A DNA stretch of 64,000 nt from Photobacterium sp. Ph5. Its GTDB lineage: Bacteria > Pseudomonadota > Gammaproteobacteria > Enterobacterales > Vibrionaceae. The notes beneath the pieces were generated by a model, which ran no database searches, had not been told where the DNA came from, and saw only the letters and a program-made list of their open reading frames with translations. Where the stretch lies: the NCBI RefSeq assembly GCF_022129445.1, contig NZ_JADQAQ010000001.1:102662-166661 (forward strand), given 5' to 3'. Positions 20,894 to 29,986 of the stretch are shown one piece after another. Each line of letters begins with the position of its first letter. Within the stretch, counting starts at the first letter, position 1. Position numbers and translations under genes: made by a program.

Positions 20894-22048
20894 TTAAATA
20901 ACTACCATATCATCACGGTGAATAGCCACGTGACCATGTTCGTAACCCAAAACAAGGTGAATTTCTTGGCTATGCTTTCCTGCAATCTTTGCCATATCTA
21001 CACTCGAGTAGCGGCAAATACCACGTGCTAATAGGTTATTTTGTTTATCAAAGATACGCACAACTTCACCGCGTTCAAAATCACCTTTTACCATGGTGAT
21101 CCCTTTTGCGAGTAAACTACTCCCACGTTGTTGCACAGCAATGACAGCACCATCATCAATAACAATGTCACCCGCAGGAGGAGGCCCTGCTAAAATCCAA
21201 CGCTTACGGCTTTCTAATGGTGATTCCAATGGTAAGAAACGCGTACCAACAGATTTACCTTCCGCTAAATCAATAATCACATCAGGACGACGACCGGCAG
21301 CAATAATTACTTCGATACCAGCTCGACGAGCCACATCGGCTGCCTGTAGTTTTGTTGCCATACCACCAGTACCTAAACCACCAACAGTACCACCCGCTAA
21401 TTTACGTAATGTTTCATCAATAGTATGTACTTCACGGATAAGCTCTGCGTCAGGGTTATTACGTGGATCGGCAGTGAATAAACCTGGCTGATCGGTCATC
21501 AATAATAATTTATCTGCACCGCCTAAAATACCAACAAGCGCGGATAAGTTATCGTTATCACCCACTTTAATTTCGGTTGTTGCTACCGCATCATTTTCAT
21601 TCACAACAGGAACAATGCCGTTATCCAGTAAAGCGACTAACATATCACGCGCATTTAAATAACGTTCACGATCATTTAAATCTGCACGCGTTAGTAACAT
21701 TTGACCGATATTAATCCCATAAATACCAAATAAGGTTTCCCATTCTTGAATTAAGCGACCTTGCCCAACCGCTGCCAGTAATTGCTTACTCGCCATTGTT
21801 TTGGGCAGTTCGGGGTAACCTAAATGCTCACGTCCTGCCGCAATTGCACCAGATGTGACAATAATAATTTTATGTCCTTGACGACGAAGCATCGCACACT
21901 GACGGACAAGCTCAACCATGTGGGCGCGATCTAACTTCAGCGTACCGCCAGTTAGAACACTGGTGCCCAGCTTAACAACAATTGTTTGTGATGCAGCAGA
22001 TGCTGCAAGGTCTTGCTCTCGAGCATTAGTATTTTTGGTATCTGCCAT
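20894..22048 (-). CDS. proB: Glutamate 5-kinase
   Basis: ProB phosphorylates glutamate, the first and proline-inhibited step of proline synthesis. It has the kinase domain ([69 protein letters not shown]) and a C-terminal PUA domain (about residues 290-384). I start it at ATG 22048 ([12 protein letters not shown]), giving 384 residues; there is no good Shine-Dalgarno, and 20 more residues are possible but look non-native. It is co-transcribed with proA. Confidence 0.94.
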   Translation of the reverse strand: MADTKNTNAREQDLAASAASQTIVVKLGTSVLTGGTLKLDRAHMVELVRQCAMLRRQGHKIIIVTSGAIAAGREHLGYPELPKTMASKQLLAAVGQGRLIQEWETLFGIYGINIGQMLLTRADLNDRERYLNARDMLVALLDNGIVPVVNENDAVATTEIKVGDNDNLSALVGILGGADKLLLMTDQPGLFTADPRNNPDAELIREVHTIDETLRKLAGGTVGGLGTGGMATKLQAADVARRAGIEVIIAAGRRPDVIIDLAEGKSVGTRFLPLESPLESRKRWILAGPPPAGDIVIDDGAVIAVQQRGSSLLAKGITMVKGDFERGEVVRIFDKQNNLLARGICRYSSVDMAKIAGKHSQEIHLVLGYEHGHVAIHRDDMVVI

Positions 22049-22253
22049 AGGGATCAAACAAAATATAAAGAAATAAAAAGTACTTTGTTTTATCAATACC
22101 GCTAACAAAGCACAAGAGAAAAACAGTGACTAAATAAATATAAATACGCAAATATTTAGTTAACAAGCTGAAACGCTTACAAATCAAACAAATTTATCAT
22201 TAAGCCGCTAAATTCAGTTGTCTCAGACAACAATATGTAAAAAAAAGATACAA

Positions 22254-22284
22254 AAAAACCCATCACTTCTTCGGATGGGTTTTA
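22254..22284 (-). terminator. Rho-independent terminator after crl
   Basis: On the minus strand ACCCATC/GATGGGT forms a stem with a nine-base loop, followed by TTTTTTT; 20 bases after the crl stop. Confidence 0.85.
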
Positions 22285-22303
22285 TAAATTCAGGACGAAT
22301 TAT

Positions 22304-22708
22304 TTATGACAACTCAGTAAGCGGTATTTGCGTAAGTTCTGAAGATGAAGACAAAGTTAATTGGCATTCATCAACAATAAATGGCGTCAACTTACCATGG
22401 AAATCTGATAACGTTTTCATTACCGCATCTTTATGCTTTGCTGGTAACTTTCCGTTATTCCACTCACCATTTAAATCAAAACGACCAAAATCATAGCAGT
22501 ATTCATAACCATTATCGCTAGCTGTTAAGATTAACCACCAGCCCCAAAACTCACGTTGTTCAGGCTCTTTATCGGCATTAACACAACTGGCTAAACAATC
22601 AAAAAAGAACAGACCTTCTTTTGATTTCTTCTCACGTAAGTAAGGACCAAGCGCAGTTAATTTTGTCATTAAACGCCCATGAGGCGGAAAAAGAGTTGTC
22701 GAAGTCAT
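22304..22708 (-). CDS. crl: Sigma factor-binding protein Crl
   Basis: Crl binds sigma-S and helps it assemble with RNA polymerase. The 134-residue product matches family length. Signatures are LMTKLTALGPYLREKK, FFFDCLASCVN and QREFWGWWLILTA, which include the aromatic core used to contact the sigma factor. I choose the ATG at 22708 (MTSTTLF) because GGAT is eight bases upstream and length fits; an ATG at 22723 is in frame with a poor site. Confidence 0.92.
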   Translation of the reverse strand: MTSTTLFPPHGRLMTKLTALGPYLREKKSKEGLFFFDCLASCVNADKEPEQREFWGWWLILTASDNGYEYCYDFGRFDLNGEWNNGKLPAKHKDAVMKTLSDFHGKLTPFIVDECQLTLSSSSELTQIPLTELS

Positions 22709-22938
22709 TGCAAATCCATCCATAGTCAACTGCAGTTATGAGTATGCTAATACTCAAAATCATATACTTCTAATAACGTTTTTTTAATCATGTTGTTTAT
22801 GTGCAACAAGATAGTTATCAGTATTTATATATTATGGTTGAACATAGATAAAATGCCAATGACGATGATGATATTTTGTTAACAATATCATAGCGGTATA
22901 AAACAAGAAGCGATATCGTTACTATACGCTGTCAAGGT

Positions 22939-22967
22939 TTTGGCTGTATTTAGTTAATACAGCCAAA
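22939..22967. repeat. Perfect 12-bp inverted repeat downstream of frsA
   Basis: TTTGGCTGTATT/AATACAGCCAAA with a five-base loop (TAGTT), 16 bases beyond the frsA stop. Neither side has a proper T run, so a classic terminator is not certain; it may protect the frsA mRNA 3' end. Confidence 0.6.
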
Positions 22968-22982
22968 TAGTTGTCGACTTGA

Positions 22983-24242
22983 TTACCCTAACTGATCATT
23001 TAGCCATTCGACCACTGTCGTTAATGAGCGGTGATAGCCATCATGAATCGGCTTTTCTGGTAACGTTATCGCTTTGCCACCATAACTGGATAACGCAATT
23101 AACTGATTATCACTTTCTGGGCATACCGGATCATTTTTTAGACTTATCCCCAGCATTGGCATATCAATACGACGGCGACCTAAAATCCCTTGGTGCTTTA
23201 ACGACCATGCCGGAAGATGAGAAATGATGCTGGTTTCTGATTGACCATTTTTTCCCATTCGAGAAGCTAAAACATCAAGATACATCCGAGGGATCTGCTC
23301 AATCAGCTTAGGTTGAGTCAACACACTATGAATTGCGCCACCCAAGCTAATACAAGTCTTTAAACGTGTTGGCTCCATAAAACCTAAACGAATGGCTGCA
23401 TTACCGCCCATTCGTAATCCTAGCATTGCAACTTTATGGTGATCGACCCAAGGTACATCACGTATCTGCTGCAATAGCGCTTGATGAAGTCGGCTGGTAT
23501 CTTCTGTTAAATTCCAACGATCACAATGACCGACAGATGGCATATCCAGTGTGACCATCGCATAACCTGCCGGCCCTAAATAATCTTCATATAAGCGCCA
23601 CAAATCACACTGCAATGTATCTAACCCACCACTGACTATCACTGTCGGTAACAGTTTATCGGTACGCGGTAAATGAATAAAAGCCTCAAAGGTTTTACCT
23701 TCATACTTCACATTAATTGTTCGCATATCATGTGGACGTAATTCTATCGCTTCACGATAACTTTGATTAGCTTGCAACTCTGCTTGATCAGCCAATTGAT
23801 CGCCTTTGATATATGGATACGCGGCAATACTGTAATGCGTGCTGGCTTTTAATAACAACTCAGAAGCTTTAAGTTTCTCACCATCATTTAATAGAAGACG
23901 TGCTTGCTTTTGATAGTTTGCGCCCAACTGCGACCATTCGTATGTCCAGTTACCAGGCTTATAGCCAATCACCGTATCAAGTAAATGTTCACTCGTACGT
24001 GGAGCTTTCGCACTCGCGATACGAGCAAGTACCGCTTCAAGCTCTATCGGATCGACGCCCTGCCAAATCCATTGTGGACGGCGTAAAACGCGGTACCAAC
24101 CAGTTTCACTTTCGCCATCAAGTGCATTATTCACTTTTCCACTTCGCACATGGGCAATTTTCACTAAATTCGAGGTTTCTTTTGACGTCGGTCTCGGGGC
24201 AAATAGCTTTTCTGATAAATTCTCAGGGGATGGCTCTGACAC
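22983..24242 (-). CDS. frsA: FrsA, alpha/beta-hydrolase-fold fermentation/respiration switch protein
   Basis: FrsA binds unphosphorylated EIIA-Glc in enterics and vibrios and tilts metabolism toward fermentation. The 419-residue product has the family N-terminal part (SENLSEKLF-type start, QWIWQGVDPIELEAVLARIA) and an alpha/beta-hydrolase core (TVIVSGGLDTLQCD, VTLDMPSVG, CISLGGAIH). The nucleophile elbow reads GLRMGGN, without the usual serine, which is normal for FrsA. I start at GTG 24242 (MSEPSPENLSEK) with GGAG about seven bases upstream; the TTG at 24254 has no site. Confidence 0.93.
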   Translation of the reverse strand: MSEPSPENLSEKLFAPRPTSKETSNLVKIAHVRSGKVNNALDGESETGWYRVLRRPQWIWQGVDPIELEAVLARIASAKAPRTSEHLLDTVIGYKPGNWTYEWSQLGANYQKQARLLLNDGEKLKASELLLKASTHYSIAAYPYIKGDQLADQAELQANQSYREAIELRPHDMRTINVKYEGKTFEAFIHLPRTDKLLPTVIVSGGLDTLQCDLWRLYEDYLGPAGYAMVTLDMPSVGHCDRWNLTEDTSRLHQALLQQIRDVPWVDHHKVAMLGLRMGGNAAIRLGFMEPTRLKTCISLGGAIHSVLTQPKLIEQIPRMYLDVLASRMGKNGQSETSIISHLPAWSLKHQGILGRRRIDMPMLGISLKNDPVCPESDNQLIALSSYGGKAITLPEKPIHDGYHRSLTTVVEWLNDQLG

Positions 24243-24316
24243 AGCACTCTCCAACGTAGGCGTGATAATTGTTAAGATGATATACCCAAAAAGGGTTGAA
24301 TATGTCGATTTAACGC

Positions 24317-24345
24317 AAAAAAAAGACGCCTTTATGGCGTCTTTA
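24317..24345 (-). terminator. Rho-independent terminator after gpt
   Basis: Minus strand: AAAGACGCC/GGCGTCTTT stem with a five-base loop and a following eight-T run. Confidence 0.88.
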
Positions 24346-24406
24346 AAAACAATCTTAGTTTACAGTAGCGAGTAGCACGACTCTATACTGTGAGAGATTA
24401 AGCGAC

Positions 24407-24865
24407 TTATTTTTTAGCAATTGGATCGACAAAAGTAACCGCCATGTCCCATGGTTGTTCAATCCACGTATCTTGTGGAATATCAACAACATAATCATCA
24501 ACCAAATGTTGACCAGCAGGCTTTGCACATACTGTTACAAATTTACCACGTGGGTACATTTCACGAATTTTTTCAGCTGTACCGCCAGTGTCGACTAAAT
24601 CATCAACAATAATAAAGCCTTCACCATCACCTTCTGCTTTCTTGATCACACGCATATCACGCTGGTGATCATGATCGTAGCTTGAGATACATACGGTATC
24701 TACATGACGGATACCCAGTTCACGCGCCAAAATAGCAGCAGGAACAAGACCGCCACGGCTAACAGCAATAATACCTGTCCACTGCTCAGCAGGTAGTAAC
24801 TTTTCAGCTAGCTGACGAGTGTAAGTTTGCATGTTATCCCAAGTGATGATGAATTTATTACTCAT
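24407..24865 (-). CDS. gpt: Xanthine-guanine phosphoribosyltransferase
   Basis: Gpt salvages guanine and xanthine by joining them to PRPP. The 152 residues equal E. coli Gpt. The PRPP loop [15 protein letters not shown] and the early [18 protein letters not shown] are present. AGGTTC is upstream of the ATG. The purine permease gene lies just upstream on the same strand (69-base gap), giving an uptake-and-salvage pair. Confidence 0.96.
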   Translation of the reverse strand: MSNKFIITWDNMQTYTRQLAEKLLPAEQWTGIIAVSRGGLVPAAILARELGIRHVDTVCISSYDHDHQRDMRVIKKAEGDGEGFIIVDDLVDTGGTAEKIREMYPRGKFVTVCAKPAGQHLVDDYVVDIPQDTWIEQPWDMAVTFVDPIAKK

Positions 24866-24934
24866 AGATAAAGAACCTCTGGATCAACGATGTTAAATCG
24901 CCATAAATAAATAAAGCTTTATGAAATCTAAAAC

Positions 24935-26224
24935 TTAAAGAAAAATTATTTTCGCAAGGAACAATGCTGAAATAACCCAAACACTGATATTTACATCACG
25001 TCCCTTACCACTCATAGCTTTAACCGCAGCATAAGTGATAAAACCAAGGCCGATACCTTCAGCGATAGAATAAGTTAAAGGCATCAACAAACAAACCACA
25101 ACAACAGGTGCAGCTTCTGTTAGATCACGCCAATCAATTGCCACTAACCCCGACATCATCAAAATCGCGACGTAGAATAATGCGCCAGCCGTTGCGTAGG
25201 CAGGTACCATGCCTGCTAATGGAGCAAAAAATAGAGCAAGTAAGAATAATACACCAACCGTTACCGCAGTAAGACCTGTACGACCTCCGACTGCGACACC
25301 GGACACACTCTCGACAAAAGAAGTAGTATTCGATGTACCCAATAAGGCACCAACAGAGGTTGCAGTACTATCGGCAAGTAACGCACGATTTAAGCGTGGC
25401 AACTTACCATCTTCACCGATTAAGTTTGCTTTTGTAGCAACACCGACAAGCGTCCCTGCGGTATCAAATAAATCGACAAACAAGAAAGCAAACACAATTG
25501 AAATCAGGCCAACTTCCATTGCACCCGCAAAATCTAATTGCATAAAGGTTGGCGCAATGCTTGGTGGCATTGACATAATGCCGCCATAAGTCACTTCACC
25601 AAATGCAATACTCAAGCCTGTAACAATTAAGATTGCAATCAATACTGCAGCTTTAAAGCCACGGTGAACAAGTGCTATTGTTAGAAAGAAGCCGAGTGCC
25701 GCCATCACAACAGGAAAACTGGTTAGATCGCCTACTTGTACTAACGTTGCAGGATTATCTACGACAATGCCTGAACTCTGTAATGCGATGAAAGCAAGAA
25801 ATAAACCTATACCCGCAGAGATACCGGTTCGCAGCGCTAACGGTATGGAGTTTATGATCCATTCCCGTACTTTTAATAAACTTAACGCAATAAAACACAA
25901 GCCTGATAAGAAAACAGCGGCTAACGCGACTTGCCATGTATACCCCATGCCTAGCACTACGGTATAAGTAAAGAAGGCATTTAAGCCCATGCCAGGTGCT
26001 TGTGCTACAGGATAGTTAGCAAAAAATCCCATCACAAAACAACCGATCATCGCAGCTAAACAGGTCGCAACAAATACTGCACCTTTATCCATTCCCGTAT
26101 TGGCTAGCATAGTGGGGTTTACAAAAATGATGTAAGCCATGGTAAGGAATGTTGTTAAGCCAGCAAGCAACTCCGTTCGCACATTCGTGCCGTGTTCCTT
26201 TAGTTTAAATAACTTCTCAAGCAT
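24935..26224 (-). CDS. NCS2/AzgA-type purine permease
   Basis: A 429-residue integral membrane protein of the NCS2 family, closest in features to the AzgA-like hypoxanthine/adenine/guanine proton symporters. Marks are ELLAGLTTFLTMAYIIFVNPTML, APGMGLNAFFTYTVV, FLFVDLFDTAGTLVGVATKA and LGTSNTTSFVESVSGVAVGGRTGLTAV. About 12-13 hydrophobic segments can be counted. I start at ATG 26224 (MLEKLFKLKEHG). A PurR-type operator lies 43 bases before it and gpt follows it, which supports purine uptake. Exact substrate not decidable here. Confidence 0.9.
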   Translation of the reverse strand: MLEKLFKLKEHGTNVRTELLAGLTTFLTMAYIIFVNPTMLANTGMDKGAVFVATCLAAMIGCFVMGFFANYPVAQAPGMGLNAFFTYTVVLGMGYTWQVALAAVFLSGLCFIALSLLKVREWIINSIPLALRTGISAGIGLFLAFIALQSSGIVVDNPATLVQVGDLTSFPVVMAALGFFLTIALVHRGFKAAVLIAILIVTGLSIAFGEVTYGGIMSMPPSIAPTFMQLDFAGAMEVGLISIVFAFLFVDLFDTAGTLVGVATKANLIGEDGKLPRLNRALLADSTATSVGALLGTSNTTSFVESVSGVAVGGRTGLTAVTVGVLFLLALFFAPLAGMVPAYATAGALFYVAILMMSGLVAIDWRDLTEAAPVVVVCLLMPLTYSIAEGIGLGFITYAAVKAMSGKGRDVNISVWVISALFLAKIIFL

Positions 26225-26266
26225 GTTTCTCAGTTCCTTGGAGATTGACACGTTAGTATTAGCAAA

Positions 26267-26282
26267 AAGAAAACGTTTGCGT
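26267..26282. promoter_or_regulatory. PurR-type operator before the purine permease
   Basis: The 16-mer matches 14 of 16 positions of the PurR box ACGCAAACGTTTGCGT; the right half AACGTTTGCGT is perfect. It lies 43 bases upstream of the permease ATG. Confidence 0.7.
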
Positions 26283-26546
26283 TCTCAATTCGAGCGCGAT
26301 TATAAACATCAGATCTATCAATTTCCAGAAAATATCGAGTAAATGCACAAAACTAAGACTAATAAATTTAATTTTGTTTTTTTGACTTTTAAGAACAGAT
26401 AATTAGCAATATAAAATCAATGCATTAGCTAAAATATGCCAAATTAATATATTTCATCTATTTTATATTTATGAGATCTACAGCAATAAAACGTTTCTAA
26501 GGATCACATCGGCTGTGTGACTAACTTGTTATGACGATTTAAAGGT

Positions 26547-26577
26547 AAAAAAAACGCCGCTTCAAAACGAAGCGGCG
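26547..26577 (-). terminator. Strong terminator of the vcdRP transcript
   Basis: Minus strand: nine-pair stem CGCCGCTTC/GAAGCGGCG with a five-base loop and then eight T's. It isolates the RNA gene from the downstream permease gene. Confidence 0.92.
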
Positions 26578-26677
26578 GCGAATGTGGCAAATAATCGATC
26601 ACGATTATTTAGTATTCTCAAGTTAGGGGGTGAACAAACTGTTCAGTTAACTAGTCAACGACTAGATAACAAAAATC

Positions 26678-26767
26678 TTAGTAACCGAAGTAATTAGGAT
26701 AAGTAAAATTACCTGTGTATACAGATCGGTTATTCCAAAAATGTGTAATTGAATCAAAAATTTTCAT
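26678..26767 (-). CDS. vcdP: 29-residue small protein, VcdP-like
   Basis: The ORF begins MKIFDSITHFW and ends TGNFTYPNYFGY. Nine of 29 residues are aromatic (Phe, Tyr, Trp). AAGGTGA lies seven bases before the ATG, an excellent site, so translation is likely. No membrane helix or signal is apparent; a soluble, protein-binding peptide is plausible. Length and gene context match VcdP of V. cholerae, which is described as binding citrate synthase GltA. The ORF is framed by its own promoter and terminator and is not joined to any larger gene. The call rests on length, context and architecture, since I cannot align it here. Confidence 0.75.
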   Translation of the reverse strand: MKIFDSITHFWNNRSVYTGNFTYPNYFGY

Positions 26768-26935
26768 TTTAAATCACCTTATAAATAAGTAATCCAAATT
26801 AACTACATAACTATTATGTATTTAATCCTTGGAGGGTAAAGACCATCGTGGTCGCACTTATCTCGGTTCCATGGAGGCGATATCTCGGGTTCATCCTGAA
26901 CGTGTACAGTGTTTTCTCATAACCTTTATGAGATT
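26768..26935 (-). promoter_or_regulatory. Structured 5' leader of the vcdRP transcript
   Basis: Two perfect small hairpins are visible: GACCA-TCG-TGGTC at 26841-26853 and GTTCA-TCC-TGAAC at 26889-26901 (plus-strand letters). On the RNA the second loop shows GGA, as in CsrA-type sites. The octamer TATCTCGG occurs twice (26859-26866 and 26881-26888), each followed by a TTC-AT element. The function of this leader is not known to me. Confidence 0.5.
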
Positions 26936-26941
26936 GTTGAA

Positions 26942-26970
26942 ATCATAACCATTTCGTAATTAACTTTCAA
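26942..26970 (-). promoter_or_regulatory. Promoter of vcdRP
   Basis: TTGAAA (26965-26970) and TATGAT (26942-26947) with a 17-base spacer on the minus strand, four and five of six consensus bases. Transcription should start near 26935. Confidence 0.75.
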
Positions 26971-27324
26971 GAGTTTTTTTAACTTCGTCACACTTTTTAC
27001 AAAAAAACATTGTTAAATAACCCTTAGTGTAATTTTTTTTCAGTATTTGAACGGTAAATCATTTTTTAATGTTCATAATAAAACAAATGAATATCAGAAA
27101 TAATGACAAACTAAATCGTTTAACATATTAACTCCAAGCATAGTTAATACTTATTCATTATCGTATTCGTGGTTTAAGATTTTACTTTTTTCTCTACCTC
27201 CACCGAAGTCTGAATGATATGCTAAAAAAAATGCGATAGTGTAAATCGCTACTTATATATGTCATTTGGCGGCTAATAGCCTGACAAGTGCCACTGGACC
27301 AATATTATATAAAGGTAGGCTTCC
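26971..27324. other. Intergenic region between vcdRP and pepD
   Basis: About 350 AT-rich bases between divergent units. A lone CRP half-site (TGTGA, minus strand 26988-26992) lies upstream of the vcdRP promoter. AAAGGTAGG before 27325 is the pepD ribosome-binding site. I see no other ORF or RNA structure. Confidence 0.35.
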
Positions 27325-28785
27325 GTGTCTGAAATCAGTCAACTATCTCCTCAAGCTGTATGGCAATTTTTCGATCAAATTTGTTCCATTCCTCACCCTT
27401 CAAAATATGAAGAGCAATTAGCACAATTCATTGTTGAATTTGCTAAAAAAGAAGGATTAGACGTTCGCCGTGATGAAACAGGTAACGTTATTATTAAAAA
27501 GCCAGCAACAGCAGGCATGGAAAACCGTAAAGGTGTAGTACTTCAAGCACACATCGATATGGTTCCACAGAAAAATGAAGAAACCGTTCACGACTTCACA
27601 ACAGATCCTATCCAACCTTTCATTGACGGTGAATGGGTAACAGCAAAAGGTACAACGTTAGGTGCTGATAACGGTATGGGTATGGCAAGCTGTCTTGCGG
27701 TACTAGCTGCTAAAGATATCGAACATGGCCCATTAGAAGTACTACTTACTATTGATGAAGAAGCGGGCATGACAGGTGCTTTTGGTCTTAAGGAAGGTTG
27801 GTTAGAAGGCGACATCCTACTAAACACTGACTCAGAGCAAGAAGGCGAAGTCTACATGGGTTGTGCTGGCGGTGTAGATGGCGCAATCACACTTGATATT
27901 AAACGTGAAGCAGTACCAGCTACTCACCAAGCAATTAAACTGGTACTAAAGGGCTTAAAAGGCGGTCACTCTGGTTGTGATATTCATACAGGTCGTGGTA
28001 ACGCAAACAAATTAATGACTCGCTTTTTAGTCGGTCATGCAGACGAGCTAGGCTTACGTATTAACAACTTCACAGGCGGTAGCCTACGTAACGCAATTCC
28101 TCGTGAAGCGTCTGCGATTGTTACTCTGCCAGCGGAAAATGTTGATCAATTAAATACATTGTTCGCCCATTACCAAACACTACTAAATGCTGAGCTTGGT
28201 CATGTTGAAACAGATATCAACCTATTTACTGAATCAGCTGAATTACCAACAGATGTGATGGTAATGGCAGATCAAACACGTCTAATCAATGTATTAAACG
28301 TCTGCCCTAACGGTGTTATCCGTATGAGCGATGACATTGAGGGCGTTGTTGAAACATCTCTAAATATGGGTGTTATCACGACAGAAAACGATAAAGTTAT
28401 CGTACTTTGCTTAGTCCGTTCTTTAACTGACTCTGGTCGTAGCTATGTAGAAAGCATGTTGCAATCATTAGCAACATTAGCAGGCGCACAATGTGAGTTT
28501 TCAGGTACATACCCAGGTTGGAAGCCAAACGCCGATTCTGAAATCATGCACGTATTCCGTGACATGTACCAAGAGATGTACGGTAACAAACCCAACATCA
28601 TGGTGATCCACGCAGGTCTTGAGTGCGGCTTATTTAAAGAACCGTACCCTAAGATGGACATGTTATCATTTGGTCCTACCATCAAGTTCCCACACTCACC
28701 TGATGAGAAAGTGAAAATTGATACGGTTCAAATGTTCTGGGATCAAATGATTGCAGTACTTAAAAATATTCCTGTTAAAAAATAA
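27325..28785 (+). CDS. pepD: Beta-alanyl/aminoacyl-histidine dipeptidase PepD
   Basis: PepD is a cytoplasmic zinc dipeptidase (M20 family) that cleaves Xaa-His dipeptides such as carnosine. The 486-residue product matches E. coli PepD. Motifs seen: SIPHPSKYEEQLAQFIVEFA, VVLQAHIDMVPQK (first zinc/catalytic Asp), GADNGMGMAS, TIDEEAGMTGAFGL, NTDSEQEGEVYMGCAGG and HAGLECGLF. The start is GTG behind AAGGTAGG. A terminator follows, and the gene is convergent with dinB. Confidence 0.96.
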   Translation: MSEISQLSPQAVWQFFDQICSIPHPSKYEEQLAQFIVEFAKKEGLDVRRDETGNVIIKKPATAGMENRKGVVLQAHIDMVPQKNEETVHDFTTDPIQPFIDGEWVTAKGTTLGADNGMGMASCLAVLAAKDIEHGPLEVLLTIDEEAGMTGAFGLKEGWLEGDILLNTDSEQEGEVYMGCAGGVDGAITLDIKREAVPATHQAIKLVLKGLKGGHSGCDIHTGRGNANKLMTRFLVGHADELGLRINNFTGGSLRNAIPREASAIVTLPAENVDQLNTLFAHYQTLLNAELGHVETDINLFTESAELPTDVMVMADQTRLINVLNVCPNGVIRMSDDIEGVVETSLNMGVITTENDKVIVLCLVRSLTDSGRSYVESMLQSLATLAGAQCEFSGTYPGWKPNADSEIMHVFRDMYQEMYGNKPNIMVIHAGLECGLFKEPYPKMDMLSFGPTIKFPHSPDEKVKIDTVQMFWDQMIAVLKNIPVKK

Positions 28786-28799
28786 ACTGACGGAATAAC

Positions 28800-28840
28800 A
28801 AAAATGGGCTTAACGTAATTTCACGTTAAGCCCGTTTTTA
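28800..28840. terminator. Terminator between pepD and dinB
   Basis: Eleven-pair stem GGGCTTAACGT/ACGTTAAGCCC, six-base loop, then GTTTTTA on the plus strand. An A run on the left may let it serve dinB as well. Confidence 0.85.
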
Positions 28841-28885
28841 TATGCACTGCAATGAAATCGTTAACAGAATAGGTTCTGTGTTTAT

Positions 28886-29986
28886 TTAATCAAAACCAAA
28901 AGAAAGCTGTTGCGCTTTTAAACCGACCTCTAACCCAACACTTAAGCCTATTAAACGTATCTCACGATCATTTTGTCGGGTCATCGCTTCTTTTAATAGA
29001 TCCACAAACTGCGTTTTATCTAATTTAGGGTAAATATGCTCAACCGTGGTTTGTTGAAAATCTGCAAATTTTAACTTCACCCCTTGCTTTGCAATATCAA
29101 GCTCAGGACGAACTTTACGTAATCGCTGCTCTAGCTCAGGATATAACTGCTCTACCACTTGCCAACATTGCTCAAAGCTGGAAATATTTTGACTAAAGGT
29201 ACGTTCAACACCGACTGATTTTCGTTGTCGTTCAACAATCACTTCTCTCTCATCAATACCATGTGCTCGAGACCATAATGATTGTCCAAATTTACCAAAT
29301 TGCTGTAGCAATAAATGGCGATCATAATTTTGTACATCACGACCTACATACAGGCCTTTCTCATGAAGTTTTTGGATAGTTACCTTTCCTACCCCAGGTA
29401 TTTTTTCTAGTTTTAGTTCCGCAACAAAGCTATCTACATCTTCAGGTGTTACCACATATTGGCCATTAGGCTTATTCAGATCTGAAGCAACTTTGGCAAT
29501 AAACTTCACCGGAGCCACACCCGCAGAAGCGGTGAGCTGTAATTCACTTTCAATTGCACGACGAATATCTTGAGCAATCAGCGTGGCTGAACCATAAAAG
29601 ATTTCGCAATCTGAGACATCTAAATACGCTTCATCTAATGATAACGGTTCAATTTTATCGGTATAGCGTTCAAAGATAGCGCGTATTTGCTGGGAAACCT
29701 GACGATATACCTGCATTCGTCCCGGTACTAAGGTTAAATGTGGACATAATTTTAAAGCATGAGCAGTTGGCATGGCTGAATGAATACCATATTTACGCGC
29801 AAGGTAATTACAAGTACTCACCACCCCACGGGCAGAGCGACCACTGATCGCTATAGGGACATCGCGCAAAGCTGGATCGTCTCTCATCTCGACGGCAGCA
29901 TAGAAGCAATCCATATCGACGTGGATGATCTTTCGCTGTACAGCTTTTTGCTCTGCTACTTCTGCCACATTCACGCCCACACTCAC
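28886..29986 (-). CDS. dinB: DNA polymerase IV
   Basis: DinB is the error-prone Y-family polymerase used to bypass lesions. The core start KIIHVDMDCFYAAVEMRDDPALRDVPIAISG holds the first catalytic aspartates, EPLSLDEAYLDVSD the second acidic pair, and KFIAKVASDLNKPNGQ and the little-finger part follow. The C-terminal QLSFGF is a beta-clamp-binding motif. The GTG at 29986 gives 366 residues, but this codon lies on the edge of the LexA box; in-frame GTG codons at 29980, 29974 and 29968 are alternatives and none has a clear ribosome-binding site. Confidence 0.93.
   Translation of the reverse strand: MSVGVNVAEVAEQKAVQRKIIHVDMDCFYAAVEMRDDPALRDVPIAISGRSARGVVSTCNYLARKYGIHSAMPTAHALKLCPHLTLVPGRMQVYRQVSQQIRAIFERYTDKIEPLSLDEAYLDVSDCEIFYGSATLIAQDIRRAIESELQLTASAGVAPVKFIAKVASDLNKPNGQYVVTPEDVDSFVAELKLEKIPGVGKVTIQKLHEKGLYVGRDVQNYDRHLLLQQFGKFGQSLWSRAHGIDEREVIVERQRKSVGVERTFSQNISSFEQCWQVVEQLYPELEQRLRKVRPELDIAKQGVKLKFADFQQTTVEHIYPKLDKTQFVDLLKEAMTRQNDREIRLIGLSVGLEVGLKAQQLSFGFD

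Larger units (their letters stand above)
26547..26935 (-). ncRNA. vcdR: Dual-function small RNA, VcdRP homologue
   Basis: A self-contained minus-strand transcription unit of about 390 bases: consensus-like promoter (26942-26970), a roughly 170-base leader with small hairpins, a 29-codon ORF (26678-26767), a C-rich unpaired-looking segment (GTTCACCCCCTAAC around 26625-26635) and a strong terminator (26547-26577). In Vibrio cholerae the RNA VcdRP represses PTS mRNAs by base pairing and encodes the 29-residue VcdP, which acts on citrate synthase (from memory). Matching points here are the ORF length of exactly 29, the C-rich segment, and eight-base exact complementarity between that segment and the ptsH ribosome-binding site. 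The neighbourhood (next to pepD) also fits my memory. Homology was not tested by alignment. Confidence 0.72.

Noticed and set aside
22939-22967. Hairpin after frsA as a standard terminator
   Set aside because: The stem is perfect, but no T run follows on either strand, so I list it as an inverted repeat.
24935-26224. Permease regulated by attenuation through the 29-codon ORF upstream
   Set aside because: The small ORF is followed by its own strong terminator and 320 bases separate it from the permease, which has a PurR-type operator nearby. The aromatic codons of the ORF have no link to purines.
26977-26992. CRP site upstream of the vcdRP promoter
   Set aside because: Only one half (TGTGA) is good; the other half is TAAAA. 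Though VcdRP is reported to be CRP-controlled, this match alone does not support a site.
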